DNA from: Paradevosia shaoguanensis
GTDB taxonomy: Bacteria > Pseudomonadota > Alphaproteobacteria > Rhizobiales > Devosiaceae
NCBI RefSeq assembly: GCF_016801025.1
Contig: NZ_CP068983.1
Location: forward strand, 868,001 to 932,000
Length of the DNA: 64,000 nt
Reading direction: 5' to 3'
Under the pieces are notes generated by a model. That model was given only the letters and a program-made list of their open reading frames with translations, ran no database searches and was not told the origin of the DNA. The position numbers were made by a program, and so were the translations under genes. This document shows, piece after piece, positions 35,736 to 45,674 of this stretch; within the stretch, counting starts at the first letter, position 1, and the number at the start of each line of letters is the position of its first letter.

Positions 35736-36644
35736 GTGGCCAAACGCTTTGTCAGCATCGGCGAATGCATGCTCGAAATGTCGGGCGGCGAAGGCGGGCA
35801 ATACAAGTTCGGGTTTGCGGGAGATACGCTCAACACGGCCTGGTACGCCAATGCCCTGCTCGGCAATGACTGGTCGGTCGACTATGTCACGGCTTTGGGC
35901 GACGACCTTTATTCCGGGCAGATGCGCGAGTTCATGGGCCAGGCCGGCATCGGCACCGGGCACATCCAGACAATCCCGAGCAAGCGGCCCGGGCTCTATC
36001 TCATCCACCAGGCGCATGGGGACCGGCACTTCACCTATTGGCGCGACACATCGGCGGCCAAGCTGATGATGGAGGACCGCGAGAAGGTCGAGACGGCGCT
36101 GATGGGGGCCGATTTCATCTATTTCTCCGGCATAAGCGTCGCGATCCTGGCGCCGCGCATGCGGGGGCGGTTGCTCAAGGCCATCGTCAAGGCGCGCGAT
36201 GCGGGTGCACGCGTGGCGTTCGACCCCAATCTGCGGCCGGCGCTGTGGAGCGGGCCGCGCGCCATGCAGGCCTGCATCATGGCGGCGGCGACCGTCGCCG
36301 ATATCGTGCTGCCGACCCATTCGGACGAGGCCCCGCTTTTCGGGGACAAGGACGCCGAGGCGACGGCGCAGCGTTATCTGGACGCTGGCGTGGCCGAGGT
36401 CGTGGTCAAGGATGGGGCCAAGGCCGCGCTTGGCGCGACACAGGGGCTGCGCGAAACCGTGTCGCCACAGCCGGGCGCCAAGGTGGTGGACGCCACGGGC
36501 GCCGGGGATTCCTTCAATGGCGGCTACCTTTCGGCGCGGCTCAATGGAGCCGATGTGGCAGAGGCCATGGCGCGGGCGCATCAGGTGGCGGGCGTCGTCA
36601 TCGGCCACAAGGGCGCGCTGGTCGATCCGGCGCTGTTGCCCTAG
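35736..36644 (+). CDS. kdgK: 2-keto-3-deoxygluconate kinase (PfkB family)
   Basis: A 302-residue PfkB kinase with FVSIGECMLEMSG, FGFAGDTLNTAWYANALLG, GIGTGHIQTIP and the catalytic-Asp motif VDATGAGDSFNGGYLSARL. The pattern RPGLYLIHQAHGDRHFTYWR is that of rhizobial KdgK, which phosphorylates 2-keto-3-deoxygluconate for the Entner-Doudoroff route. GTG 35736 has GGGGAG 7 nt upstream. It lies 80 nt after the alcohol dehydrogenase and may be a separate unit; its chemistry does not fit the amino-alcohol genes before it. A known-type rhizobial palindrome follows. Confidence 0.9.
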   Translation: MAKRFVSIGECMLEMSGGEGGQYKFGFAGDTLNTAWYANALLGNDWSVDYVTALGDDLYSGQMREFMGQAGIGTGHIQTIPSKRPGLYLIHQAHGDRHFTYWRDTSAAKLMMEDREKVETALMGADFIYFSGISVAILAPRMRGRLLKAIVKARDAGARVAFDPNLRPALWSGPRAMQACIMAAATVADIVLPTHSDEAPLFGDKDAEATAQRYLDAGVAEVVVKDGAKAALGATQGLRETVSPQPGAKVVDATGAGDSFNGGYLSARLNGADVAEAMARAHQVAGVVIGHKGALVDPALLP

Positions 36645-36698
36645 AGCCGTTCACCGTTTCGTTGAAACGCCGAACGAACTCTAACTCTTTTATTGGTC

Positions 36699-36743
36699 GC
36701 GTTTTCGAACCGGAAAAGTGGTGGCCACTTTTCCTGAAAACGC
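36699..36743. repeat. Rhizobial palindrome between convergent genes
   Basis: GCGTTTTC (36699-36706) pairs with GAAAACGC (36736-36743), and inside it GGAAAAGTGG (36712-36721) pairs perfectly with CCACTTTTCC (36725-36734). The 45-nt sequence resembles an extragenic palindrome common in Hyphomicrobiales. It sits between kdgK and the ATC-hydrolase-like gene and could end both transcripts. Confidence 0.75.
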
Positions 36744-36769
36744 TCTAGGCGAACGCCGATAGAGGCGTA

Positions 36770-37228
36770 TCAGGCGCCTTTGACGTGGTAGCAGAAGTTG
36801 CACTCGCCATCGCCCGCCATGCAGGTCTTGGTGCGTTCAAGCTTGAGGCCGAGCTCGTCGGCCATGGCGAAGTCGCTGTCGCAGATGAGGAGCGTGCCAA
36901 GGTCGCGGGCACCGATCTGCTCCATGAACTCGGCATAGTCGCAATGGCTGACGCTGTTGCGCAGCAGCGTGTCGGTCTTCTCAACGGTCTCGAATTCGTA
37001 GCGGATGCCTTCGCCAAACCCGGCAAATTCCGCATCGAGGGTCGGGATATCAAGGAGGCTCCCGCGGGCGGCGACGGCCTTGCGGTTGGCGGCGTCGAGA
37101 GCTTCGCGCACGAGCTGGTGGGCGCGCTCCTTGCCCAGTTCACGCTCCATGGCGCGCACGATCGGGATCTGGGCCTGCACGGCCTGGGTGATGCGCTCGA
37201 AGGGGGTGAGCTTTTGCTCGCCGGGCAT
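36770..37228 (-). CDS. L-2-amino-thiazoline-4-carboxylic acid hydrolase-like protein
   Basis: A 152-residue protein whose C-terminal half carries the ATC_hydrolase pattern: NSVSHCDYAEFMEQIGARDL, LLICDSDFAMADELG and the Cys-rich end TKTCMAGDGECNFCYH. The family is named for a Pseudomonas enzyme that hydrolyses 2-aminothiazoline-4-carboxylate to cysteine, but most members are uncharacterised. ATG 37228 has GGAG upstream. An ORF reading back to 37870 overlaps the divergent acetyltransferase gene and is a shadow. No neighbour explains its role. Confidence 0.78.
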   Translation of the reverse strand: MPGEQKLTPFERITQAVQAQIPIVRAMERELGKERAHQLVREALDAANRKAVAARGSLLDIPTLDAEFAGFGEGIRYEFETVEKTDTLLRNSVSHCDYAEFMEQIGARDLGTLLICDSDFAMADELGLKLERTKTCMAGDGECNFCYHVKGA

Positions 37229-37318
37229 TAGGGTCTCCAAGTCGATAGGCACCGCGGTCCAAGCCATGGGCAGGACAGCGGATTTTCCCAAGCTAAACAC
37301 AGGACGCGTGCGTTGAAC

Positions 37319-37861
37319 ATGCCCAACCCGCCCTCGCGGCAGCCGATCGCGACCGAACGCCTGGTGCTCCGCCCGAGCGTGGCCGGGGACACGGAACGGG
37401 CTTTTGCCATCCGCTCGGACTGGGAGGTGGCGCGCATGCTCAGCCGGGCGACCTTTCCGCCGGAACGGGCGGCTATGGCGGCGTGGTTCGGGGAGCATGA
37501 GCGGGAATGGCGGGACGGCCGGGCCTATCGCTTCGCGGTGGAGCGCGACGGGCGTGTGATCGGGATCGTCGACATAGACGGGGTCGCCGATGGCGAGGGG
37601 GAGCTCGGCTATTGGTTCGAGCGGGCGAGCTGGGGACAGGGGTTCGCGTTCGAGGCGGGAAGCGCGGTGGTGCGGTTCGGGTTTGATGTGGCCGGGCTGC
37701 GGCGGATCAGGGCCGGACACGCTGTGGATAATGAGGCGTCGGGGCGGGTGCTGGAGAAGCTGGGATTTTCGGTGGTGGAGACGGTGTGGCGGGAGTCGGT
37801 TTCGCGCGGGGAGAGTGTGGAGGTTCGGCGGTTGGCGCTGGAGCGGGAGACGCTTCGGTAG
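37319..37861 (+). CDS. GNAT family N-acetyltransferase
   Basis: A 180-residue RimJ/RimL-type acetyltransferase: ATERLVLRPSVAGDTERAFA at the N-terminus, GELGYWFERASWGQGFAFEA as the acetyl-CoA motif A, and NEASGRVLEKLGFSVVETVW at the end. The substrate is unknown. ATG 37319 is used (a TTG lies at 37313). The second half is unusually rich in GGG/CGG, more G-skewed than the neighbours. Confidence 0.86.
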   Translation: MPNPPSRQPIATERLVLRPSVAGDTERAFAIRSDWEVARMLSRATFPPERAAMAAWFGEHEREWRDGRAYRFAVERDGRVIGIVDIDGVADGEGELGYWFERASWGQGFAFEAGSAVVRFGFDVAGLRRIRAGHAVDNEASGRVLEKLGFSVVETVWRESVSRGESVEVRRLALERETLR

Positions 37862-37872
37862 CGTAAGCACGA

Positions 37873-38127
37873 CACTTCACCCGGGTCTTCGCCTGGGGAA
37901 GTGCGGGGGAGGGTGGAGTGAGGGGGCCGGGTTTTGAGTTCGCGGCTCCCCCTCCCGGCCTCCCCCGCAAGGGGGAGGTGCTGATCGTGGTTGTGGGTCT
38001 ATCAGCGTTCAAGCAACTGGATCGAAACACCTCCCCCCCTTGCGGGGGAGGCCGGGAGGGGGGTAGGCCACAGGCGCAGGGCTTGTTGCCGACCTCCCCT
38101 CGGTTCCTCCCGCAAGGGGGAGGGAAG
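37873..38127. repeat. Family B fragment, family A-prime inverted pair and an extra half unit
   Basis: 37873-37910 has one hairpin of family B (CCCGGGTCTTCGCCTGGGG). 37946-38063 is a family A-prime element: CCTCCCGGCCTCCCCCGCAA then GGGGGAGGTG, a 60-nt centre with GCAACTGGATCGAAACACCT, and the same palindrome inverted. 38091-38127 is another half unit (CCTCCCGCAAGGGGGAGGGA). The 275-nt gap holds no gene. Confidence 0.8.
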
Positions 38128-38136
38128 CGTTTCTGG

Positions 38137-40140
38137 TCAGGCTTCCAGCCACTTCACCTGTTCGGGGGTGAGGTTGATGTCGAGCGCCTTGAGGCTGTCG
38201 TCGAGTTCGCCCAGGGTGCGCGGGCCGATCAGGGGCACGACCGGGAACGGCTGGTGAAGGACATAGGCGAGGGCCACGTGGATGGGGCTCTTGCCGAGTT
38301 TTCCGGCCAGCTCGATGGCGCGGTCGCGGCGGCAGAAGTTCTTGTCCGAGTACCAGACGCGGACCAGCTCGGCGTTGTCACGCTTGTCGCGGCCGGCGCG
38401 GTCGGTGAAGAAGCCGCGGCCCTGGCTGGACCAGGCGAAGTTCGGCACCTGGCGGGACAGGAACCATTCCTTCCACGCATCGTCCGAGGACGAGATGCAC
38501 CCATCCCAGATGACGTCCTGCATTTCGGCGAGGGCGAAGTTGTTCGAGAGCGCGCCCGGCTTCTGCTTGCCGTTCTTTTCGGCATAGGCGACAGCCTCGT
38601 CGAACCGCTCGCGCGTCCAGTTGGAGCCGCCGAAGATGCCGCGGATGCGGCCCTTCTTCACTTCGGCATCCATGGCGTCGACGAATTCGCCCACCGGGAC
38701 ATCCAGGTTGTCGCGGTGCATGAAGTAGACGTCGACATAGTCGGTCTGGAGGCGATCGAGCGTCTGCGTCAGCTGCTTGCCGATGACGTCCGGATAGCAG
38801 AGCGGGGAATGCGCGCCCTTGCCGATGACGACGGATTGCTCACGCACGCCGCGATTGGTCAGCCATTCGCCGAGCAGCTTTTCGGTATAGCCCGAGCCAT
38901 AGACCCAGCCGGTATCGAAGAGATTGCCGCCCGCCTCGTAGAAGGCATCGAGCAGGATGGCGCCCGAGGAGAAGGTGCGGAAGTCCTCAAAGCCGAGGGC
39001 GACGACCGAGAGATCCTTGCCGAGGCCGGCGAGCTTGCGCTTGGGCACCTTGGTGCCGCCGGACTTGAGCGGGCGGCCCGAGAGGGTGAGTTTGCGGTTG
39101 GCGGCCTTTTCGACGCTGAATTCGATGCCGGCATCGGCGCGCCACTTGTCGAGGACGCGCAGGTTGCCGAGCGTATCGGCCCAGCTCATGCCGGGGGAGT
39201 CGAATTGCTGCTTGCCGGCGAAGATGGCCTCGGCAGCAGCATCGGCCTCGAAGGAATAGAGGTGGCGCTGCTTGCCGGTGGTGATGGTCTCGGTCTTGCC
39301 GCCCTTGATTATGTCGATGCGCCCTTCCCCGCCAGCGCGGTCGCCATTGGCGAACCAGAAGTCGGGGACTTCGATACGGCCCTCGCTGCCGATGATGCGC
39401 AGGACGTTGTCGAGGTTGGCCATGACGGCGCAGCTCACCTCGGCAATGAGGCCGGTTTCGAACTGCAGGAGCGCCGAGGCCCAGTTGTCGGTGCCTTCGG
39501 CATTAAGGTTCGCCATGCCCGATACCTTGACGGGATCGAGGAAGGGCTTGCCGACAGTGGCTCCGGCGATGAAGCGGGCCATGGAGACCGGATAGCCGCC
39601 GACATCGAGGATGCCGCCGCCGGCGAGGGCGCTGGCGAAGAGGCGGTGATCCGGAATGAAGCCGGGCATCTGGAAGCCGAAGCTGGCCTTGATGGAACGG
39701 ACTTCGCCGATGGCGCCGGAGGCGACCAGATCGTAGATCTTTTTCGTCTGCGGATGCAGGCGGTACATGAAGGCTTCGCCCGCGAAGGTGCCGGCCTTGC
39801 GATGGGCATGGAAGACCGCATCGGCCTCGAAAGCCGTGAGCGCAAAAGGTTTTTCGACGAGGACGTGCTTGCCGGCCTCGGCGGCCTTGATGGCCCATTC
39901 GGCATGGCCGACATGGGGCGTGGCGATATAGACGGCGTCGACGTTCGGGTCCTTCAGGATGGCGTCATAGCCATCCAGGATCCGGGCCTCCGGGAAATCC
40001 TGGGCAAGGCTGGCCTTGCCGGGATTGCGGGTGGCGATGGCTTCGAGCTTGCCGAGGCGGGAGTCCAGTACGCCACGACGAAAGTCCTTGGCGATGGCAC
40101 CCGGCCCGATGATGCCCCAGCGCAGGGTTTGGGAAGTCAC
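38137..40140 (-). CDS. Fusion of Gfo/Idh/MocA oxidoreductase and aldo/keto reductase
   Basis: One 667-residue frame with two enzymes. Residues 1-340 are a Gfo/Idh/MocA dehydrogenase: WGIIGPGAIAKDF for NAD(P) and the VLVEKPFAL motif with Lys97. After a short linker (about 340-368), residues 369-667 are an aldo/keto reductase with Asp409, Tyr414 (or Tyr418), Lys441 in VVIGKGAHS and His475 in YFMHRDNLD. Each half normally reduces or oxidises sugar-type hydroxyl/carbonyl groups with NAD(P). It is the last gene of the ABC operon (46 nt after the ATPase), so it probably acts on the imported sugar or glycoside. Confidence 0.9.
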   Translation of the reverse strand: MTSQTLRWGIIGPGAIAKDFRRGVLDSRLGKLEAIATRNPGKASLAQDFPEARILDGYDAILKDPNVDAVYIATPHVGHAEWAIKAAEAGKHVLVEKPFALTAFEADAVFHAHRKAGTFAGEAFMYRLHPQTKKIYDLVASGAIGEVRSIKASFGFQMPGFIPDHRLFASALAGGGILDVGGYPVSMARFIAGATVGKPFLDPVKVSGMANLNAEGTDNWASALLQFETGLIAEVSCAVMANLDNVLRIIGSEGRIEVPDFWFANGDRAGGEGRIDIIKGGKTETITTGKQRHLYSFEADAAAEAIFAGKQQFDSPGMSWADTLGNLRVLDKWRADAGIEFSVEKAANRKLTLSGRPLKSGGTKVPKRKLAGLGKDLSVVALGFEDFRTFSSGAILLDAFYEAGGNLFDTGWVYGSGYTEKLLGEWLTNRGVREQSVVIGKGAHSPLCYPDVIGKQLTQTLDRLQTDYVDVYFMHRDNLDVPVGEFVDAMDAEVKKGRIRGIFGGSNWTRERFDEAVAYAEKNGKQKPGALSNNFALAEMQDVIWDGCISSSDDAWKEWFLSRQVPNFAWSSQGRGFFTDRAGRDKRDNAELVRVWYSDKNFCRRDRAIELAGKLGKSPIHVALAYVLHQPFPVVPLIGPRTLGELDDSLKALDINLTPEQVKWLEA

Positions 40141-40185
40141 TTGGTATTCCTCTTCAATCGATAAAATTTGAAAGCTTTTCGGGGA

Positions 40186-41271
<1,086 letters not shown>

Positions 41272-41282
41272 AAGCGTATCCC

Positions 41283-42095
41283 TTATTTGACCGCACCGAG
41301 CATCCCCTGCACGAATTGCCGCTGCAAAACGAAGAAGATGACGAGGGTTGGAAGTGTTGCCATCACGGTGGCCAGGAGGATCACCCCGAAATCGGGCGCG
41401 TAGGCTGCGGTGAGCGCGGAGATGACCAGGGTGATGGTCTTGTTCTCGGGCGTCTGCAGCACGATCAGCGGCCAGAGGTAATTGTTCCAGGCATTCATGA
41501 AGACGATGATGGTCGCCGCCGCATAGGTGGAGCGCATGGTGGGCAGATAGACGAAGAGGAAAATCTGCCATTCCTTGAGCCCGTCGACGCGGGCCGCGTC
41601 GCGCAGCTCGCCGGGGAAAGCCTTCGTCGCCTGACGGAAGTAGAAGATGATGAAGATCGAGGCGATGGTCGGCAGGATGACCGCGGTGAAGGTGTTGGTG
41701 AGCGAGGCTCGCGAGATCATCACGAACAGCGGCACCATGAGCGCGGCGAAGGGGATGGAGAGCAGCAGCAGGAGCAGCTGAAACACCCTTTCTCGGATCC
41801 GCGAGCGGAAGATCTCAAAGCCGTAACCGGCGATCGAGGAGACGGCCAGCGTCAGAATGGTCGAGATGATGGCAATGAAGAACGAGTTGCCGAAGATGCG
41901 CACCAGATCGACCTGGGCCGCCAGGCTCTGGAAGTTGGCGACAAGGTTACTGCCCGGGGACAATTGTCCGGTGGTGATGTCGATGGACTTGTTGGTGGCG
42001 CCCACCGCCATCCAGTAGAACGGGAAGACGGAGAGGAACGCGGCGACGGAGAGGAAGAGATAGATCCCACCGCGCCGTATCAGGGCGAAGTTCAT
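41283..42095 (-). CDS. Sugar ABC transporter permease (MalG type)
   Basis: A 270-residue permease with six helices and the EAA loop DAARVDGLKEWQIFLFVYLP. N-terminal YLFLSVAAFLSVFPFYWMAV is typical of MalG-like CUT1 permeases. ATG 42095 overlaps the stop of the other permease (ATGA), so they are translationally coupled. It forms the membrane channel with the MalF-type protein. Confidence 0.94.
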   Translation of the reverse strand: MNFALIRRGGIYLFLSVAAFLSVFPFYWMAVGATNKSIDITTGQLSPGSNLVANFQSLAAQVDLVRIFGNSFFIAIISTILTLAVSSIAGYGFEIFRSRIRERVFQLLLLLLSIPFAALMVPLFVMISRASLTNTFTAVILPTIASIFIIFYFRQATKAFPGELRDAARVDGLKEWQIFLFVYLPTMRSTYAAATIIVFMNAWNNYLWPLIVLQTPENKTITLVISALTAAYAPDFGVILLATVMATLPTLVIFFVLQRQFVQGMLGAVK

Positions 42096-42982
42096 GACGG
42101 CCTCCTGCGGTCGCGGGCGATCATGAACTGGATGAAGCTGAGCACCGCCACGATGAGGACGATGACCCACGAGACCGTCGCCGAATAGCCGAAGCTGGGC
42201 ATCATGCGGAAGGTCAGGTTGTAGATGTAGAGCGACAGGGTCAGCGTGGCGTTGGCCGGGTTGCCCTGGGTGATGTTGTTGACTTCATCGAAGAGCTGCA
42301 GCGTGCCGATGGTCGAGAGGATCGTGGTGAAGAGGATCACGGGCTTGAGCATCGGGATGGTGATGCTGGTGAAGCGGGCCCAGGCCGGAACGCCGTCGAT
42401 GCGGGCGGCCTCGTAGATCGACTTGTCCACGTTCTGGAGGGCGGCGAGGTAGAAGATCATGTTGTAGCCGGTCCAGCGCCAGGTGATGGCGACGATGATC
42501 ACGACCTTGGCCCAGAAGGGATCGCTCAACCACGGAATGGGTGCGCCGATGATATGGAGCGTCAGCAGGGCCTGGTTGATGATGCCATCGTTCGAGAACA
42601 TCGACTTGAACAGCGACGAATAGGCGATAAGCGAGGTGACGCAGGGCAGGAACAGCAGCGTCCTGAACAGGCCCCTGAACCTGAGCGTCGAATCGTTGAG
42701 CGCCACCGCGAAGAGCAGCGCCAGGACGATCATGATCGGCACCTGGATGATGAAGAAGATGAACGTGTTGGTCAGCGCCTGGACGAACAATCCGTCATTG
42801 GCGAGCCGCTGGATATTGGCCAGCCCCCCGAACGAGAAATTGGCGCCACGGCCGACCTGGAAGCTCATCCAGAGCGACCAGATGATGGGATAGATCATGA
42901 AGATGCCGAGGAGGACCAGAGCCGGCATGACGAATGCCCAGCCATTGATCTGCTCGCTACGGTCCAAACGTGTCTGCGCCAT
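42092..42982 (-). CDS. Sugar ABC transporter permease (MalF type)
   Basis: A 296-residue permease with FVMPALVLLGIFMIYPIIWS at the first helix and the EAA loop EAARIDGVPAWARFTSITIP. It is the MalF partner of the CUT1 system. It follows the binding-protein gene by 101 nt and overlaps the next permease gene by 4 nt. Confidence 0.94.
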   Translation of the reverse strand: MAQTRLDRSEQINGWAFVMPALVLLGIFMIYPIIWSLWMSFQVGRGANFSFGGLANIQRLANDGLFVQALTNTFIFFIIQVPIMIVLALLFAVALNDSTLRFRGLFRTLLFLPCVTSLIAYSSLFKSMFSNDGIINQALLTLHIIGAPIPWLSDPFWAKVVIIVAITWRWTGYNMIFYLAALQNVDKSIYEAARIDGVPAWARFTSITIPMLKPVILFTTILSTIGTLQLFDEVNNITQGNPANATLTLSLYIYNLTFRMMPSFGYSATVSWVIVLIVAVLSFIQFMIARDRRRPS

Positions 42983-43083
42983 GCCCCCTCCGATTCATGG
43001 ACGACAGCACCGCCGGATGGCCAGGGCCAGCCGGGAGGCGCCGGAACGAGGCGGGCCGGAGCCCGCCCCTTCTGGGTTCGGAA

Positions 43084-44355
43084 TTACTGCATCTGCTGGC
43101 GCAGCTGCGCGTCGATAGCCTTGAGGGCGTCATCGATGTTGCCGCCCGAGGCGATGCCGGGCATCTGCGCCCGCACGGCGAGGCGCGCTTCGGGCGTGAA
43201 GGTGCCGAAATCGACGGCGGGAACCTTGGCCAGCCAATCGGAGAAGTTCTGCCAGACAGGTTCACCGTTGAAGAACTCGTCGCTGGCCTTGAAGGCGGCG
43301 CCTTCGCGCGCGGCGAGGAGCGAACCCACGGCGCCCTGGTTGATCAGGATGCCCTGGTAGAAATCGACGTCCTCGGCCCAGACGGTCTTGAGGAAGTCGG
43401 AGGCTTCGGCGGCATTCTTGGAGGAAGCGAGCACATACCAGCTCGAACCGCCATTATTGGTGAAGTGGGTTGCCCCATCGACGCCATCGAGAGCCGGCAT
43501 CGGCGCCACGCGCCACTTGCCCTTCTGCTCAGGCACGGACTTGATCGTGCCCGTGATCCAGACGCCCTGCGGAACCATGGCGATTTCGCCGGAGGTGAAG
43601 GCGCCGGTATAGTCGGTCCAGTTCGAGATCGGCTTGACGAGGCCGGCCTTGTTGAGCTCCTGGAAGGTCGTGAGCGCCTGCTTGAGGGCCGGGTTCTCAA
43701 GGATATTCGGCTCGGTGCCGTTCTTGAGGTACCACTGGCCGGCGGACTGCATCATCATGATGATGATGCCATCGTCGTTGAAGTCGACGTCGATGAGCTG
43801 GTGGCCGGTCTTGGCGAGCACGTCCTTGCCGATTTCGATCAGCTTGTTCCAGGTGATGTCCTGGAGGTCTTCGGGCTTGTAGCCGGCCTGCTCGAGGTAG
43901 TCCGAACGATAAAAGAGGCCCGCGACGCCGGAGTCGAAGGGCAGCGAGTAGGACTTGCCGTCAAGGGTCGCGGCGGCAACCTTGTACTGCGCGAACTTGC
44001 TCATATCGATGGAATCGGACAGCGGCACGAAGGCGCCGGGGAACGATTGGAGGAAGCGCTGGATGTTGTCGTCCTGGACCAGCACGATGTCGGGCAGACC
44101 ATCGGTCACGCCCGCGAGGAGCTGGGTCTGGAGCTTCTGGTTGATCTCGTCCTGCGAGATGTTGTTGATATTGAAGGTGGTTTCCGGATGCGTCTTGGTA
44201 TAGCGCTCGCCGGCATCCTTCATGGCCGGGATGTTGAAGTTGGGGTCCCAGCACCAGACCGTGAGTTCGGCGGCCGAAGCGGCGCTGATCGACAGCAGGC
44301 TGACGCCGAGCGCAAGACCAAGCATCTTCCGCCACCGCGAATGCGTGCGTTCCAT
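43084..44355 (-). CDS. Sugar ABC transporter substrate-binding protein
   Basis: A 423-residue periplasmic binding protein (SBP_bac_1) with signal peptide LGLALGVSLLSISAASAA and the conserved segments TVWCWDPNFNIPAMKDAGER, LPDIVLVQDDNIQRF, LPFDSGVAGLFYRSDYLEQA and GEIAMVPQGVWITGTI. It binds an unidentified sugar. GGAGGA lies a few bases before ATG 44355. An ORF reading back to 44826 overlaps the divergent regulator gene and is not used. It is the first gene of the operon ending in the oxidoreductase fusion. Confidence 0.94.
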   Translation of the reverse strand: MERTHSRWRKMLGLALGVSLLSISAASAAELTVWCWDPNFNIPAMKDAGERYTKTHPETTFNINNISQDEINQKLQTQLLAGVTDGLPDIVLVQDDNIQRFLQSFPGAFVPLSDSIDMSKFAQYKVAAATLDGKSYSLPFDSGVAGLFYRSDYLEQAGYKPEDLQDITWNKLIEIGKDVLAKTGHQLIDVDFNDDGIIIMMMQSAGQWYLKNGTEPNILENPALKQALTTFQELNKAGLVKPISNWTDYTGAFTSGEIAMVPQGVWITGTIKSVPEQKGKWRVAPMPALDGVDGATHFTNNGGSSWYVLASSKNAAEASDFLKTVWAEDVDFYQGILINQGAVGSLLAAREGAAFKASDEFFNGEPVWQNFSDWLAKVPAVDFGTFTPEARLAVRAQMPGIASGGNIDDALKAIDAQLRQQMQ

Positions 44356-44439
44356 AGTGTTCCTCCCTTTTCTTTGCTCGTTGAGCATGGGTAGACTATC
44401 GTGTCCCAACGGTGTGTCCGCGCAAAAGGGAATGTCGAG

Positions 44440-45348
44440 TTGCCGGAAAGTAAGGTGCGCCCGATCTACCAGCCCGGGGCCAGTAGCGTTGAAGGGCTGC
44501 CGACCAGTTTCCAGATGTTCCACAACACCCCGCTGGTGATGGTGAAGCCGCATTGGCACGCACAGGTGGAAGTCAATTTCATCGTCCGCGGCGAGGTGCA
44601 TTACCGCATGCACACCCACGAAATGACGTTGCAGGCCGGGCAGATGTGCCTGTTCTGGGGCGGACTGCCGCATCAGATGGACGATCGTTCGGAGGATGCC
44701 ATCTATGCCGGCGCCCACCTGCCGCTGATCCACTTCTTCCGCCTGCGCCTGCCCGAGCACGTGCCCCAGCAATTGATGCAGGGCACGACGCTGTTCACCC
44801 AGGCGACGGATGCGTCGGACGATCACAATTTTGCGCGATGGAACGCCTATGCGCGATCAGGCGATGGCGTGAAGGCCCAGCACGCGGTCAACGAACTCCT
44901 GCTACGGCTCGAACGCGTGCGTTTCGAGCCGTTTTCGCTGCTGGGGGGCAGTTCGGAGAGCGTGGAGGGTGCGCCGAGCGAAGCGTTCGACGTGCAGTCC
45001 TCGCGCACCGTGGGCAAGATGTGCGATTTCATCGCCCAGAATTTCCTCAACGACATCGACTCGATCGACATCGCCACGGCGGCGGACCTGCATCCGAAAT
45101 ATGCGATGAGCATCTTCAAGCGCTCGACGGGGATGACGCTCAACGAATATGTCAGCCTGCTCCGGCTCTCCTACGCGCAGGCCCTGCTGCTGCGCGAGGA
45201 CGCGAACGTGCTGCACATCGCGATGGAGAGCGGCTTCGGCTCGCTCAGCGCGTTCAATAAATCCTTCCGGAAGATCGCAGGCATGTCGCCGTCCGATTTC
45301 CGCCGGGACGCCGGCGCGTTTCCGGAGCAAAGGCAGGGGTGGAGCTGA
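44440..45348 (+). CDS. AraC family regulator with cupin domain
   Basis: The N-terminal cupin part (HNTPLVMVKPHWHAQVEVNF, HEMTLQAGQMCLFWGGLPHQ) probably binds the inducing sugar. The C-terminal two-helix-turn-helix AraC domain has LHPKYAMSIFKRSTGMTLNE and IAMESGFGSLSAFNKSFRKI. It is divergent from the ABC operon and is its probable regulator. I prefer TTG 44440 because AAAGGGA precedes it and 302 residues then fit; the same frame opens at GTG 44401, which would leave only 45 nt for two promoters. Confidence 0.87.
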   Translation: MPESKVRPIYQPGASSVEGLPTSFQMFHNTPLVMVKPHWHAQVEVNFIVRGEVHYRMHTHEMTLQAGQMCLFWGGLPHQMDDRSEDAIYAGAHLPLIHFFRLRLPEHVPQQLMQGTTLFTQATDASDDHNFARWNAYARSGDGVKAQHAVNELLLRLERVRFEPFSLLGGSSESVEGAPSEAFDVQSSRTVGKMCDFIAQNFLNDIDSIDIATAADLHPKYAMSIFKRSTGMTLNEYVSLLRLSYAQALLLREDANVLHIAMESGFGSLSAFNKSFRKIAGMSPSDFRRDAGAFPEQRQGWS

Positions 45349-45424
45349 GGGAGCGCGTGTTGGACGGCACACCACCTTTGCACTCTTCTTCTTCTCCTCC
45401 TTCCCCTCACCCTCCCCACAACTG

Positions 45425-45513
45425 CACTTCCCCGGCCGCAGAGCCGGGGCCCACGGGTCGCTCCACTCGGGTGGAGTGGTGCAATAGGCCCCGGGTCTTC
45501 GCCCGGGGAAGTC
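45425..45513. repeat. Family B palindromic repeat, copy 4
   Basis: It is in inverse orientation to copy 2: CCCCGGCCGCAGAGCCGGGG, CTCCACTCGGGTGGAG, TGCAATAGG, CCCGGGTCTTCGCCCGGGG. It contains the exact 14-mer TGGGCCCCGGCTCT on the minus strand (45440-45453). The rest of this 352-nt gap is otherwise unassigned, apart from the inverted repeat at pncB. Confidence 0.85.
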
Positions 45514-45674
45514 CCGTGGGTTTGGCGAGTAATGAGGGTAGTGACGCGGGATGGGCAGAGGACGTGGATGGTATCGACGATGCGGAATAATGTAGCGGAC
45601 CCGGAATGGTGCAGAGCACTCGGAACCACCGCAAACCACGCCGCCCTAGCTTTTCCCCGCCCAGCCCCTTAATT

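Noticed and set aside
28307-36644. RpiR regulator and kdgK read as one sugar-acid catabolic locus
   Set aside because: The intervening genes encode an amine-type permease, a glutamyl ligase and a glutamyl-type hydrolase, which do not fit ketodeoxygluconate use. kdgK has its own ribosome binding site and an 80-nt gap.
37918-40164. A 748-codon plus-strand open frame
   Set aside because: It lies antisense to the oxidoreductase fusion, whose domains and catalytic residues are unmistakable. The long antisense frame is an effect of high GC and codon bias.
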